A stretch of DNA of 64,000 bases from assembly GCF_016632335.1 (NCBI RefSeq), contig NZ_JAEPBG010000022.1:1-64000 (forward strand). Direction: 5' to 3'. Position numbers and translations under genes: made by a program. Below the pieces are notes generated by a model that was not told the origin of the DNA, ran no database searches, and saw only the letters and a program-made list of their open reading frames with translations. This document shows positions 25,389 through 36,957 of the stretch, piece by piece; positions within the stretch are counted from its first letter, which is position 1, and each line of letters opens with the position of its first letter. This stretch comes from Noviherbaspirillum pedocola. Its GTDB lineage: Bacteria > Pseudomonadota > Gammaproteobacteria > Burkholderiales > Burkholderiaceae_D.

Positions 25389-26188
25389 GCGGCGCTCCCG
25401 AAGCGCGGCGCGCGCTTTTCGCGGATGGCGGCAAGGCCTTCGCGTGCATCGGCTTCGCCGAAGCCAATCATCTCGGCGGCCAGCGACGCTTCAAACGCCG
25501 GCCAGGCCGCATGCAGCCAGCCATTGAGCGCGCGCTTGGTGCCAGCGATTGCCGTAGCGCTGCCGGCGGCGAGGCGCTGCGCAATCTGCAGCGCGTCTTG
25601 CTGCAGCGTTTCAGCGTCGACCACGCGGCTCACCAAGCCGATGCGCTCGGCTTCTTCGCCGCTGACGGCATCGCACAACAGCAGGTAATACTTGGCCTTG
25701 GCCATGCCGCACAGCAGCGGCCAGATCAGCGCCGCATGGTCGCCGGCCGCCACGCCAAGCTTGGTGTGGCCGTCGATCAGCTTGGCATTGCGCGCGGCGA
25801 CCGAGATGTCGGCCAAGAGCGCCACGGCAAGCCCTGCGCCCACCGCGGCGCCATGGATCGCCGACACGATCGGCTTGCCGCAGGCCAGCATGCCGGCGAC
25901 GATGTCGCGGGCTTCGCGCATCACGCGCTGGCGTGCGCCTTCCGAATCGAGCATTTCCACGACCATGTCCATTGCGCCGCCCGCGCAGAACGCCTTGCCC
26001 TCGCTGCGCACCAACACCGCGCGCACATTGGCATCCTCGTCCAACCTGCGCCAGATGGTCGCCAATGCTCCATGGCCCCGTGCGTCCGTGACAGGCATGC
26101 CGCCTGCCGGGCCGAACACCACGTGCGCGATGCCTATTTCGTCAATGTCGACGCGAAAGTTGTCAGTGTCAACCGGAATGTTATTCAT
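25385..26188 (-). CDS. Enoyl-CoA hydratase/isomerase
   Basis: A crotonase-family protein of 267 residues from ATG 26188, which has GGAGC upstream; an ATG at 26200 is also in frame. The oxyanion-hole segments are [17 protein letters not shown] and [20 protein letters not shown], and [20 protein letters not shown] spans the active-site helix. The C-terminal end ([14 protein letters not shown]) is typical. It starts a run of three beta-oxidation-type genes after boxA. Moving the 3,4 double bond of dehydroadipyl-CoA to the 2,3 position, or hydrating it, would fit the pathway. Its start overlaps a 40-aa upstream frame by four bases. Confidence 0.88.
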   Translation of the reverse strand: MNNIPVDTDNFRVDIDEIGIAHVVFGPAGGMPVTDARGHGALATIWRRLDEDANVRAVLVRSEGKAFCAGGAMDMVVEMLDSEGARQRVMREARDIVAGMLACGKPIVSAIHGAAVGAGLAVALLADISVAARNAKLIDGHTKLGVAAGDHAALIWPLLCGMAKAKYYLLLCDAVSGEEAERIGLVSRVVDAETLQQDALQIAQRLAAGSATAIAGTKRALNGWLHAAWPAFEASLAAEMIGFGEADAREGLAAIREKRAPRFGSAA

Positions 26189-26307
26189 ATCATGCTCCAT
26201 TCGGACTCAGGCTGTTGGCCGGTCAAGAAGGCGCGCGGCCGCTTCGGTTCGTCGCCCTGCCTTCGCTTTCGAAGCTTGTGCAGCAGGGCAAAGCGAAAAG
26301 TTGCCAT
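26185..26307 (-). CDS. Candidate 40-aa small protein between boxA and crotonase gene
   Basis: A 40-codon frame, [20 protein letters not shown] then [20 protein letters not shown], has an excellent ribosome site (GAGGAGAAGGGCG) before its ATG. Its TGA overlaps the next start as ATGA, so translating it would deliver ribosomes to the crotonase gene. The peptide is very basic in its first half. I know no family for it. The strong ribosome site and tight coupling make a real small gene or leader cistron plausible. Confidence 0.45.
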   Translation of the reverse strand: MATFRFALLHKLRKRRQGDEPKRPRAFLTGQQPESEWSMI

Positions 26308-26365
26308 CGCCCTTCTCCTCATCGGAATCCCTACGCGAGCCAAACCAAAGAAATTTGACCAGGCC

Positions 26366-27610
26366 TTAATATGTCTCCACCTGGAAGCGGCCTTCGTTGA
26401 CCATCTTCGGCCGTAGGGTCGCCCAGTCGATGCCGTGTGCATTGCAAATGTCCTGCATCGCATCGAGCACGCCCTCTTCCATGCCCTTCAGCCCGCAAAT
26501 GTAGACATAGGTATCGCCCTTCAGCAGCTCGGCCACGGCCGCAGCGGCTTGGCGCATCTTGTCCTGCACATACGCGCGCGGTTCCTTCGGCATGCGCGAA
26601 AATGCCAGGTGCGTCTCCATCAGCTCGGCCGGCAGCTTGCGCAACGGGCCGAAGTACGGGAGCTCTTCCGGCGTTCTCGCGCCGAAAAACAGCATCAGCT
26701 TGCCCGGCACCGCTTGCCCTTTAACGAAGTGGCGGCGACGGAATTCCGTCATTGCACGCATTGGCGCCGAGCCGGTGCCAGTGCAGATCATCAGGATGTT
26801 GGAGCCCGGGTGATTCGGCATCAGGTAGTTCGCGCCGAAGGGGCCGGTCACCTGCACCGCGTCGCCCTTCTGCAGATCACACAGGTAGTTCGAGCCAACG
26901 CCCTTCACCGGATTGCCCTCATGGTCGGACACCACCCGCTTCACTGTCAGCGAGAGGTTGTTGTAGCCTTCGCGCTCGCCGTTGCGCGGGCTGGCGATCG
27001 AATACATGCGCAGGTAATGCGGCTTGCCATTCGCATCCACGCCGGGCGGGATGATGCCGATCGACTGGCCCTCCAGCACCGGGAACAGTTGCGTGCCGAA
27101 GTCGAGCACGATGTGGTGGATGTCGCTTGCGGTGTCGCTCGATGTGACGCGATAGTTGCCGGCCACGGTCGCCGTGATCGGCTCCTTCAGCGTGTACAAG
27201 TTCACGTAGGGATGCGCAGCTGACCACGGCGGGCACGCGGAAGAGCGCGATGCGCCGGCGTTTTCCTGCACCGCCTCGCGCTGAGCTTCTGCCGCGTTGC
27301 TGGCACCGACTGCATCTAGCACGCTTTGCTCGAATGCCTTCTCGGCTGGCAACTCGTCCCAGCTGTACTGCTCTTCGAGGCTGTAGGCTTCGACCTTCGG
27401 CATCGTGCGCCAGTGGTCGATGGCACCCGTCGGGCATGGCGAGATGCAGGCGCCGCAGGCATTGCAGACATCCGCCTTCACCACGTAGTTGCGGTCGTCA
27501 TGCGTGATCGCATCGATCGGGCAAGTCTCTTCGCAGGTGTTGCAGCGAATGCAGATCTCGGGATCGATCAGATGCTGACGGATCAGGGTAATCGTTTCAG
27601 GAGCGTTCAT
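26366..27610 (-). CDS. boxA: Benzoyl-CoA 2,3-epoxidase reductase subunit BoxA
   Basis: BoxA passes electrons from NADPH to BoxB for epoxidation of benzoyl-CoA. From ATG 27610 (GAGCAGG upstream) it has 414 residues. Two ferredoxin-type [4Fe-4S] motifs lie at Cys20/23/26/30 and Cys49/52/55/59, followed by a linker and a ferredoxin-NADP reductase module: FAD-binding [12 protein letters not shown], then NADP-binding [14 protein letters not shown] and the C-terminal [12 protein letters not shown]. This architecture is specific to BoxA. A further 8 codons upstream from TTG 27634 are in frame but unlikely. It follows boxB after a gap that contains a terminator-like hairpin. Confidence 0.95.
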   Translation of the reverse strand: MNAPETITLIRQHLIDPEICIRCNTCEETCPIDAITHDDRNYVVKADVCNACGACISPCPTGAIDHWRTMPKVEAYSLEEQYSWDELPAEKAFEQSVLDAVGASNAAEAQREAVQENAGASRSSACPPWSAAHPYVNLYTLKEPITATVAGNYRVTSSDTASDIHHIVLDFGTQLFPVLEGQSIGIIPPGVDANGKPHYLRMYSIASPRNGEREGYNNLSLTVKRVVSDHEGNPVKGVGSNYLCDLQKGDAVQVTGPFGANYLMPNHPGSNILMICTGTGSAPMRAMTEFRRRHFVKGQAVPGKLMLFFGARTPEELPYFGPLRKLPAELMETHLAFSRMPKEPRAYVQDKMRQAAAAVAELLKGDTYVYICGLKGMEEGVLDAMQDICNAHGIDWATLRPKMVNEGRFQVETY

Positions 27611-27632
27611 GGCGGGGCCTGCTCTATTTTGC

Positions 27633-27669
27633 AAAAAAACGAGGTCACCGGCGTTTTGCGCCGGCGACC
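27633..27669 (-). terminator. Intrinsic terminator-like hairpin between boxB and boxA
   Basis: On the minus strand GGTCGCCGGCG (27669-27659) pairs with CGCCGGTGACC (27653-27643) around a CAAAA loop, with one mismatch in 11 pairs. It is followed by CTCG and seven Ts (27639-27633). This is a textbook Rho-independent terminator, lying 10 bases past the boxB stop and upstream of boxA in the same operon. It may let only part of transcription continue into boxA and the beta-oxidation genes. Confidence 0.75.
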
Positions 27670-27679
27670 GTTGACTGAC

Positions 27680-29107
<1,428 letters not shown>

Positions 29108-29152
29108 AATAGTCCTCTGTGTGTTGACTGCTGTTGATGTCAGTGTTGTTCG

Positions 29153-30808
29153 TTACACGCGGTTCATGTCGAACTGTGCCTTGTCGCCGCTGCCGTAGAC
29201 CTTGAGCGCGCCTTTTTCGCCGACAGCGTTCGGGCGGATGAAGATCCAGTTCTGCCAAGCCGAGAGGCGGCCGAAGATGCGGGTTTCCATGGTCTCCGGG
29301 CCATTGAAGCGCAGGTTCGCCTCCAGTCCGGTCAGCGCATCCGGCGACATGCTGGCGCGCTCTTCCACGGCGATGCGGATCTCGTCGGCCCAGTCGATGT
29401 CGTCCGGATTCGCGGTGATCAGGCCCAGCGCCATCGCTTCGTCGGCATCGAGCTTCTTGCCCATGGTCTCCCGCACGTTGGAAACATCGGCTTGGCCGTC
29501 ATAGAAGCGGCGTGCCAGGCGGGATTGCGTCGTGATCATCGGCAGCAGGCCGAAATTCATTTCCGATACCGCGATCTTCGGTGCGGCTTCCGGGCTGTCC
29601 GGCAAGGCCAGCATGTAGCTGCGGTCAGCGGCCAGCGCCACTTCCAGCAGCGAGCCGGCAAAGCAGGAGCCTTCGTCGATCAGCGCGAACAGCGAGCGCG
29701 ACGACACATCGAGGCGGGCGAAGGTGCGGCGCATCATGCCGATGGTCTGACGCACCAGCCAGTGGCCGCGGTTGGCCAGCAGGGTTTCATCCATGGCCAG
29801 CACCGCATCGGCATCGCCGACGGTCTTCAGCAGCCAGGTGCCGATCTCGGTTTCGTTGGTGCGCATGTGCAGGATCGCGTCGTCCAGCTCGCGCGCCATC
29901 TGCAACGGCCACCATTGCTCACCGGCTTCGACGATGGCTGCGACGCTGTTCGGCTGCTGGCCCTGCGGCGCGCGCACGGTGAAAGTCGCGGTACGGGAAA
30001 CGCGGTCAATCGCGACGTTGACCTGGGTGTATTCAAGCCCGTTGTCCGACTGGGTCTTATTCAGCGGATTCAGTTTTACACCTTGCGCATCAGCCGGACG
30101 GTCGCTCTGCGCGGTGAGCTGCTGTGCGCGCTGCTGCACCGCGTCCTTGAACTGCGCCGGCTTGGCGATGGCATCGACCAGCTTCCAATCGACAGCACGC
30201 TGGCCGCGCACGCCTTCGGAGGTGGTGCAGAAGATGTCGGCATGGTCATGACGCACCTTCCTCTTGTCGGTCAGGCGGGTCAGGCCGCCAGTGCCGGGCA
30301 GCACGCCCAGCAGCGGCACTTCGGGCAGGCTGACCGCCGAGGAGCGGTCGTCTACCAGCAGGATTTCATCGCAAGCCGCAGCCAGCTCGTAGCCGCCGCC
30401 GGCGCAGGCGCCGTTGACCGCGGCCAGGAATTTCAGGCCTTCGTTGCGGCTGGAGTCTTCCAGGCCGTTGCGGGTCTCGTTGGTGAACTTGCAGAAGTTG
30501 ACCTTCCAGGCGTGGGTCGACTTGCCCAGCATGAAGATGTTCGCGCCGGAACAGAAGATGCGGTCGCGGCTGGAAGTAATGACGACGGTCCTGACTTCCG
30601 GATGTTCGAAGCGGATGCGCTGCACCGCGTCGTGCAGTTCGATATCGACACCGAGGTCGTAGGAGTTCAGCTTGAGCTTGTAGCCCTCACGCAGGCCGCC
30701 CTCCTCATTGACGTTCATGGTCAGCGTGGCGACTGCGCCTTCGCAGGCCAGCGTCCAGTGCTTGTACTGTTCCGGGGAAGTTTGGTAATTCACTTGCTGG
30801 GTAGTCAT
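29153..30808 (-). CDS. boxC: 2,3-epoxybenzoyl-CoA dihydrolase BoxC
   Basis: BoxC hydrolyses the 2,3-epoxide of benzoyl-CoA to 3,4-dehydroadipyl-CoA semialdehyde and formate. The 551-residue protein is an enlarged crotonase; oxyanion-hole segments are SSRDRIFCSGANIFMLGKS and GACAGGGYELAAACDEILLV, with SLPEVPLLGVLPGTGGLTRL downstream. A second, degenerate crotonase-like half follows (SCFAGSLLEVALAADRSYML). It is first in the boxCBA transcript and has its own sigma-70-like promoter at 30858-30886. Family, length and order leave little doubt. Confidence 0.96.
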   Translation of the reverse strand: MTTQQVNYQTSPEQYKHWTLACEGAVATLTMNVNEEGGLREGYKLKLNSYDLGVDIELHDAVQRIRFEHPEVRTVVITSSRDRIFCSGANIFMLGKSTHAWKVNFCKFTNETRNGLEDSSRNEGLKFLAAVNGACAGGGYELAAACDEILLVDDRSSAVSLPEVPLLGVLPGTGGLTRLTDKRKVRHDHADIFCTTSEGVRGQRAVDWKLVDAIAKPAQFKDAVQQRAQQLTAQSDRPADAQGVKLNPLNKTQSDNGLEYTQVNVAIDRVSRTATFTVRAPQGQQPNSVAAIVEAGEQWWPLQMARELDDAILHMRTNETEIGTWLLKTVGDADAVLAMDETLLANRGHWLVRQTIGMMRRTFARLDVSSRSLFALIDEGSCFAGSLLEVALAADRSYMLALPDSPEAAPKIAVSEMNFGLLPMITTQSRLARRFYDGQADVSNVRETMGKKLDADEAMALGLITANPDDIDWADEIRIAVEERASMSPDALTGLEANLRFNGPETMETRIFGRLSAWQNWIFIRPNAVGEKGALKVYGSGDKAQFDMNRV

Positions 30809-30857
30809 GGTAGGCGTCCTTGAAGGAAATATGCTGCAGCGTCGTTACGGTGAAGGC

Positions 30858-30886
30858 ACTATATTGCAGTCTGAAACAAGCGTCAA
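30858..30886 (-). promoter_or_regulatory. boxC promoter with BoxR-like TGCA motif
   Basis: On the minus strand TTGACG (30886-30881) and TATAGT (30863-30858) are separated by exactly 17 bases, a near-consensus sigma-70 promoter about 50 bases before the boxC ATG. A TGCA lies immediately upstream of the -10 (30865-30868), with others at 30896-30899 and 30835-30838. Published BoxR sites contain TGCA repeats overlapping the promoter. The context TGCA-A-TATAGT resembles TGCA-TATAGA in the promoter at 31949-31976. Confidence 0.7.
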
Positions 30887-30995
30887 GCAGCGAAATGCAT
30901 TTAACGGAAAAATATTTCGGGACGCCGATTTGACGGGCTGAGCAGCAAAGCAGAGCAAGCGGCGGCTCGGATGAGGTTCAGCCGCTTGCGCTGGG

Positions 30996-31877
30996 CTACG
31001 TGAGCACTTTCTCGCGCAGCTGTTCAGAGAGGCTTAGGAACGCAGCTTCCTGCGCCATCTCGCTGGTGTCCATGGCTAGATCGGCCTTGGAATAGAACTC
31101 TTCGCGGCTGGCGAGGATGTTCTTCAAGTCTTCCATTGCCTCGCGGTTTCCCTGCATCGGCCTTTTGTCCCCTTGGGCCAGCACCCGCGCCATATGCTCC
31201 TCGGGGGAAGCCTTCAGCCAGACCGTATAGCAGTGCGACAGCAACAAATTGAAAGTCGCTGGATCCGAGACGATGCCGCCCGGCGTGGCGACTATGGCGG
31301 TGGGCAGGCGTCGGATGACATCCTCTAGCGCCCGGTATTCATAGCGCCGATAGGCGTTTGCGCCGTACAGGGAATGGATCTCTGGAATGCTGCAGCCAGC
31401 GAGAATTTCAATCTCGCGGCTCAGTTCCACGAAGGGCAGCGCCCATGAAGCGGCCAGCATGCGGCCGATACTGGACTTGCCGGCCCCGCGCAGGCCGATC
31501 AACGCAATGCGCCGCCGCCTAGCTGCCTCGGACGTCGGTGTTTCGAACAATTCAGATAGCGCCACACGCGCCTGCTTTAACTCGGCATCCGTGCGGCTAT
31601 GCAGGATTCCGCGAATCATGAGCCATTCTGGCGAGGAGGCCGTCTGATCGCCGGTCATTTCAGCCAGGCTGCAATTGAGCACCTGCGCCAGCTGGCGCAG
31701 AAACTGAATTGAAGCATTGCCGACGCCTGTTTCGACATTTGCCACATGGCGCTCGGAGACATCCGCCAGCGTTGCAAGGGCCTTGCGCGATATGCCGCGG
31801 CGCGCTCGCAGGGATTTCACCCGCTCGCCCAATTGGGACAGAAATGGGTCTTTGGTAGGTTCCGATAGGTCTGTCAT
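30996..31877 (-). CDS. boxR: BoxR transcriptional regulator (XRE + shikimate kinase-like)
   Basis: BoxR represses box operons until benzoyl-CoA binds. The N-terminal Cro/CI helix-turn-helix is clear (LGERVKSLRARRGISRKALA, LADVSERHVANVETGVGNAS). The C-terminal half is shikimate kinase-like with a Walker A site in ALIGLRGAGKSSIGRMLA, then PFVELSREIEILAGCSI and TPGGIVSDPATFNLL. The fused architecture defines BoxR/BzdR. I use ATG 31877; an in-frame TTG at 31904 is less likely. The gene lies between the divergent DUF4863/boxD operon and boxC. A perfect TATAAT (minus strand, 31933-31928) lies about 50 bases upstream. Confidence 0.93.
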   Translation of the reverse strand: MTDLSEPTKDPFLSQLGERVKSLRARRGISRKALATLADVSERHVANVETGVGNASIQFLRQLAQVLNCSLAEMTGDQTASSPEWLMIRGILHSRTDAELKQARVALSELFETPTSEAARRRRIALIGLRGAGKSSIGRMLAASWALPFVELSREIEILAGCSIPEIHSLYGANAYRRYEYRALEDVIRRLPTAIVATPGGIVSDPATFNLLLSHCYTVWLKASPEEHMARVLAQGDKRPMQGNREAMEDLKNILASREEFYSKADLAMDTSEMAQEAAFLSLSEQLREKVLT

Positions 31878-31948
31878 GGGGATTCCCGCGTGTACACCGT
31901 GCAAACTAAAGGGTTGAAGGCTAAGGAATTATATTACGGATTCCGTGC

Positions 31949-31996
31949 TTGACGGTTGCATCATACTGCATATAGACTGATTTAAACATGCAGTAT
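31949..31996 (+). promoter_or_regulatory. Promoter and BoxR operator of the DUF4863-boxD-ligase operon
   Basis: TTGACG (31949-31954), 16 bases, then TATAGA (31971-31976) form a sigma-70-like promoter. TGCA-TCATAC-TGCA (31957-31970) fits the TGCA-N6-TGCA BoxR-site pattern and lies between -35 and -10. A third TGCA at 31989-31992 completes an inverted repeat, ATACTGCAT (31964-31972) and ATGCAGTAT (31988-31996). BoxR bound here would block polymerase. The sequence pattern is direct; binding is inferred from known BoxR systems. Confidence 0.75.
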
Positions 31997-32052
31997 AAGA
32001 CCGCGCCCAGCACAACCAAGAACGCACACCGCGTTGCACTAGGAAGATTTCC

Positions 32053-32523
32053 ATGGATGTCCTTCAATTTGAACAACTGATTTCTAACCTTACTGTTTCG
32101 CTATCAGGCCAGCCGCTGGACGACTCCCTGGCCGCACGTCTGAATGCCGAGCACGGCCCCGGCAGCCCAACCTATGAAGCCATCTTCTCTGCCTGCCGCG
32201 AAGGTGTGCAGGATGGTTGGATGTGCAACCGCGAAGGCGGTGGTATCAAGTATGGCCGCGTGCTGAAGGCCGCCGATGCGACGCATGGCTTCTCGGTGGA
32301 CGTTGTCGACATGCAGGACTTGGCGGGGCCGCATCATGTGCATCCGCAAGGTGAGATCGACCTCATCATGCCGCTCACTCCCGGCGCCCGCTTCGATGGC
32401 CATCCGGCCGGCTGGTGCGTTTACGGCCCAGGCAGCGCCCATCACCCGACCGTTACCGAAGGCCACGCCCTAGTGCTGTATCTCCTTCCCCAAGGCGCAA
32501 TTCAGTTCACCAAAGCGGCCTGA
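32053..32523 (+). CDS. DUF4863 / 4-hydroxylaminobenzoate lyase-like protein
   Basis: A 156-residue cupin-like protein of the DUF4863 family, which includes p-hydroxylaminobenzoate lyase. The metal-binding candidate region is HHVHPQGEIDLIMPL (about 96-110) and the C-terminal strand GWCVYGPGSAHHPTVTEGHA. Homologues are often found in box clusters, where their function is unclear. A ribosome site (AGGAAGATTTCC) precedes the ATG. It is the first gene of the plus-strand operon and 32 bases ahead of boxD. Whether it acts on an amino- or nitro-benzoate or has a housekeeping role in benzoyl-CoA metabolism cannot be decided here. Confidence 0.8.
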   Translation: MDVLQFEQLISNLTVSLSGQPLDDSLAARLNAEHGPGSPTYEAIFSACREGVQDGWMCNREGGGIKYGRVLKAADATHGFSVDVVDMQDLAGPHHVHPQGEIDLIMPLTPGARFDGHPAGWCVYGPGSAHHPTVTEGHALVLYLLPQGAIQFTKAA

Positions 32524-32555
32524 ATCCGCTCCCCAACCATTTAGGAAGCACTCCA

Positions 32556-34118
32556 ATGAGCGTTTTTCTTCGCAATTATCTCGGCGGCCAATGGCAGCCA
32601 GAATCCCGTACCGCCCACGCCTTGGTAAATCCAGTAAGCGGTGAAGCACTCGCCTTTGCCGGAGGCCCTGCGGAAAACTTGGCAGCCGCCTATGAGTTTG
32701 CCCGCAATGCCGGCGGCAGCGCACTGCGCGCCATGAGCTATGGCCAGCGCGCCGCGATACTGGCTGACGTAATGAAGGTGCTGCAAGCCAACCGTGACAC
32801 CTATTACGACATTTCGATCGCGAATTCCGGTACCACGAAGGCCGATTCCGCAGTCGATATCGAAGGGGCCCTCTACACCCTCGGCTATTACGCGAAGTTG
32901 GGCGCCACCCTCGGCGATGTGCATACCCTCGGCGATGGCACGTCGACCGTGTTGTCCAAAGACGGCCTGTTCCAGTCGCAGCATGTGTACGCGCCGGTGC
33001 GCGGCTTGGCGCTGTTCATCAACGCCTTCAACTTCCCGGCCTGGGGGCTGTGGGAGAAGGCCGCCCCGGCGCTGCTGTCCGGCGTTCCGGTGGTGATCAA
33101 GCCCGCCACGGTCACTGCCTGGCTCACGCATCGGATGGTCGAGGATGTCGTCAACGCCGGCGTGCTGCCTCCAGGAGCGCTGTCGATTGTTTGCGGCAGT
33201 TCCGCTGGCCTGCTTGATCCGCTACAGCCCTTTGATGTGCTCTCCTTCACCGGCTCCGCCGACACCGCCGCGAAGATTCGTTCCCATGACGCGGTCACGC
33301 GCCACTCGGTGCGCGTCAACATTGAGGCCGACAGCGTTAACAGCGCCCTGCTCGGCCCGGATGCCGTACCGGGTAGCGAAGCCTTCGATCTGTATGTGAA
33401 GGAACTGGTACGCGAGATGACGACCAAGAGCGGCCAGCGCTGCACCGCGATCCGCCGCGCGCTGGTGCCGGCCGCGCAGTTCGATGCGGTGGCCGAGGCC
33501 GTGGCAGCGAAGCTGTCGGGCATCACGGTCGGCAACCCGCGCAACGACACGGTCAGGATGGGCTCGCTGGTCAGCCGTGAGCAATACGACGCCGTGCACA
33601 CGGGAATCGAGAAACTTGCAGGCGAAGCACAACTGCTGGTGGACGGACGCAATTCTGCGCTGGTCGACGCCGACCCGGCGCTGGCAGCTTGTGTCGCCCC
33701 GACACTGCTCGGCCTGCGTGACGGTGCATCGGGCACCACCGTGCACGAACACGAAGTGTTCGGCCCGGTGTCGACTTTGATTGGCTATCGCGATGCAGAT
33801 GAAGCCGTCGCACTCGCGCATCGCGGCCAGGGATCCTTGGTCGCTTCAATTTTCAGCGCTGACCATGCGTGGCTGGCGCGGGCCGGAGCGGAGCTGGCAG
33901 GCTCGCATGGGCGTGTCAATTTGGTCAGCCCGGATGTGGGCAAGACGCAGACCGGCCACGGCAATGTGATGCCGCAGTCGATCCACGGCGGACCCGGACG
34001 CGCAGGCGGCGGCGAGGAGCTCGGTGGGCTACGTTCGCTTGGCTTCTATCACCGTCGCAGCGCACTGCAGGCATCAGCCACCACACTTGATGCCCTCGGT
34101 CCGCTCGGCAGCCTTTGA
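32556..34118 (+). CDS. boxD: 3,4-dehydroadipyl-CoA semialdehyde dehydrogenase BoxD
   Basis: An aldehyde dehydrogenase of 520 residues that oxidises the BoxC product to 3,4-dehydroadipyl-CoA using NADP. The PaaZ-like ALDH fold is shown by NAFNFPAWGLWEKAAPALLS, PVVIKPATVTAWLTHRMVED and SFTGSADTAAKIRS. The catalytic cysteine lies in KSGQRCTAIRRALVP, and the glutamate region is VNIEADSVNSALLGP. The start at 32556 has AGGA 11 bases upstream; in-frame codons reach back to 32415 but overlap the previous gene. Position between DUF4863 and benzoate-CoA ligase matches box clusters. Confidence 0.92.
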   Translation: MSVFLRNYLGGQWQPESRTAHALVNPVSGEALAFAGGPAENLAAAYEFARNAGGSALRAMSYGQRAAILADVMKVLQANRDTYYDISIANSGTTKADSAVDIEGALYTLGYYAKLGATLGDVHTLGDGTSTVLSKDGLFQSQHVYAPVRGLALFINAFNFPAWGLWEKAAPALLSGVPVVIKPATVTAWLTHRMVEDVVNAGVLPPGALSIVCGSSAGLLDPLQPFDVLSFTGSADTAAKIRSHDAVTRHSVRVNIEADSVNSALLGPDAVPGSEAFDLYVKELVREMTTKSGQRCTAIRRALVPAAQFDAVAEAVAAKLSGITVGNPRNDTVRMGSLVSREQYDAVHTGIEKLAGEAQLLVDGRNSALVDADPALAACVAPTLLGLRDGASGTTVHEHEVFGPVSTLIGYRDADEAVALAHRGQGSLVASIFSADHAWLARAGAELAGSHGRVNLVSPDVGKTQTGHGNVMPQSIHGGPGRAGGGEELGGLRSLGFYHRRSALQASATTLDALGPLGSL

Positions 34119-34147
34119 ACCAGACAGGATAGATGCGAGGAGACAGC

Positions 34148-35713
<1,566 letters not shown>

Positions 35714-35721
35714 TAGGAAAC

Positions 35722-35748
35722 GTGCAAGGAGGATGCCCCTACTTGCAC
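35722..35748. terminator. Hairpin between convergent benzoate-CoA ligase and LysR genes
   Basis: GTGCAAG (35722-35728) and CTTGCAC (35742-35748) form a perfect seven-pair stem with a 13-base loop, nine bases past the ligase stop and 13 bases past the convergent LysR stop. There is no T-run, so it would be a weak or Rho-assisted terminator. Confidence 0.4.
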
Positions 35749-35760
35749 TCGAAAACTCCT

Positions 35761-36675
35761 CTAGTGAGTCGACCATGGGTCGCTTTCTGGCTTTGGAAAA
35801 CACCGCATTATGAAGTCGATGAAGCTTGAAACCTTTGCAGGCACATGGCGGCGGCTGGGATAGACCATCGTAACCACTATTTTCCCGAAATCATATTCAG
35901 ACAGAAGGCGCACCAGTCGACCTGTTTCAAGATCTTCGCGTAAGGCAAACGCTGGACGCATTATTATGCCCATCGCATTAACCGCACACTGGCGAAGCAG
36001 CTCGCCATTATTGGACACCATGTCACGTTTGATTGCGATACCAATCGTGCCCACCGGGCTATCGACGGACCATTGATGGCGTATTTTCTCGTAGGTGAAG
36101 TTCAAACATGCGTGGTGTGCGAGGTCTTGCGGAGTCTTTGGTTCGCCGTGACGGGCGATATATTCAGGGGATGCGCAAACCAATACGTCGGTTACGCCAA
36201 GTTGACGTGCGATCATTGTCGCGTCAAAACGTTGCGGAGATAAAAAGAACCCAACGTCAAATCCTTCATCGACGAGATTCGGCGTTCTCTCCGTGAGCGT
36301 CACATCTAACGCCACGTTAGGATAGGTCTCCTTGTAAGAAGAGAGTACAGGCGACAGCTGCGTTTCACCAAAACTGAGCTGTGCATAAACGCACAGTGTC
36401 CCAGTTGGTAGATTGGAATGTGCCATCGCAGCCGCATTCGCCTCTTCAAGGTCTTGCAAGATCTGTGTCACTCGCCTCAGATACACTTGCCCAGCCTCGG
36501 TAAGGGACAAACGCCGTGTCGTCCGGTTTAACAGACGAATAGCAAGATGATTTTCAAGGTCGCCGATATTTCGAGTAACGACGGCACCGGACATTTCCAG
36601 GTGGCGTGCCGCACGAGCAAAGCTTCCTTGTTCCGCGACAGCGGCAAACACTCTCATCGCTTGAAGCTGATCCAT
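35761..36675 (-). CDS. LysR-type transcriptional regulator
   Basis: A 304-residue LysR-type regulator from ATG 36675. The winged helix-turn-helix is MDQLQAMRVFAAVAEQGSFA, RAARHLEMSGAVVTRNIGDL; the effector domain starts near SNLPTGTLCVYAQLSFGETQ. It belongs to the CrgA/AaeR-like branch of LysR proteins, with the RRLSLTEAGQVYLRR motif. It converges on the benzoate-CoA ligase gene and is followed upstream by a porin gene in the same direction, so its target is not evident. Neither flanking promoter shows an obvious matching LysR box. Confidence 0.88.
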   Translation of the reverse strand: MDQLQAMRVFAAVAEQGSFARAARHLEMSGAVVTRNIGDLENHLAIRLLNRTTRRLSLTEAGQVYLRRVTQILQDLEEANAAAMAHSNLPTGTLCVYAQLSFGETQLSPVLSSYKETYPNVALDVTLTERTPNLVDEGFDVGFFLSPQRFDATMIARQLGVTDVLVCASPEYIARHGEPKTPQDLAHHACLNFTYEKIRHQWSVDSPVGTIGIAIKRDMVSNNGELLRQCAVNAMGIIMRPAFALREDLETGRLVRLLSEYDFGKIVVTMVYPSRRHVPAKVSSFIDFIMRCFPKPESDPWSTH

Positions 36676-36957
36676 TGCCCTATCATCTTGTGCATTCCTC
36701 AACGCAGCGATGTGTTTGCTTGAAAGGCTTTATTGCTACCAACAGCTAAAACACACCCGCTTTAGATACAACTGGAACAAAAGTCTTTCCACCGATGAGC
36801 TGAAAACACAATCGCTCTACTCTCAGCTCATCGGCTTCACTACACCATCAAAATGACTGTCGAGCCAAACAGACACCTATTTCTTTGAAACTTCGTGGTA
36901 TCAAGATTTTGATCGCCACGTCGTGTCGATTACGCCACCCGATCCCTTGTCTTCGCA

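Noticed and set aside
29492-30823. Plus-strand frame of about 443 codons
   Set aside because: It lies opposite boxC in GC-rich DNA; boxC is unmistakable.
32888-33739. Minus-strand frame of about 283 codons
   Set aside because: It is antisense to boxD, with serine/proline-rich composition typical of shadow frames.
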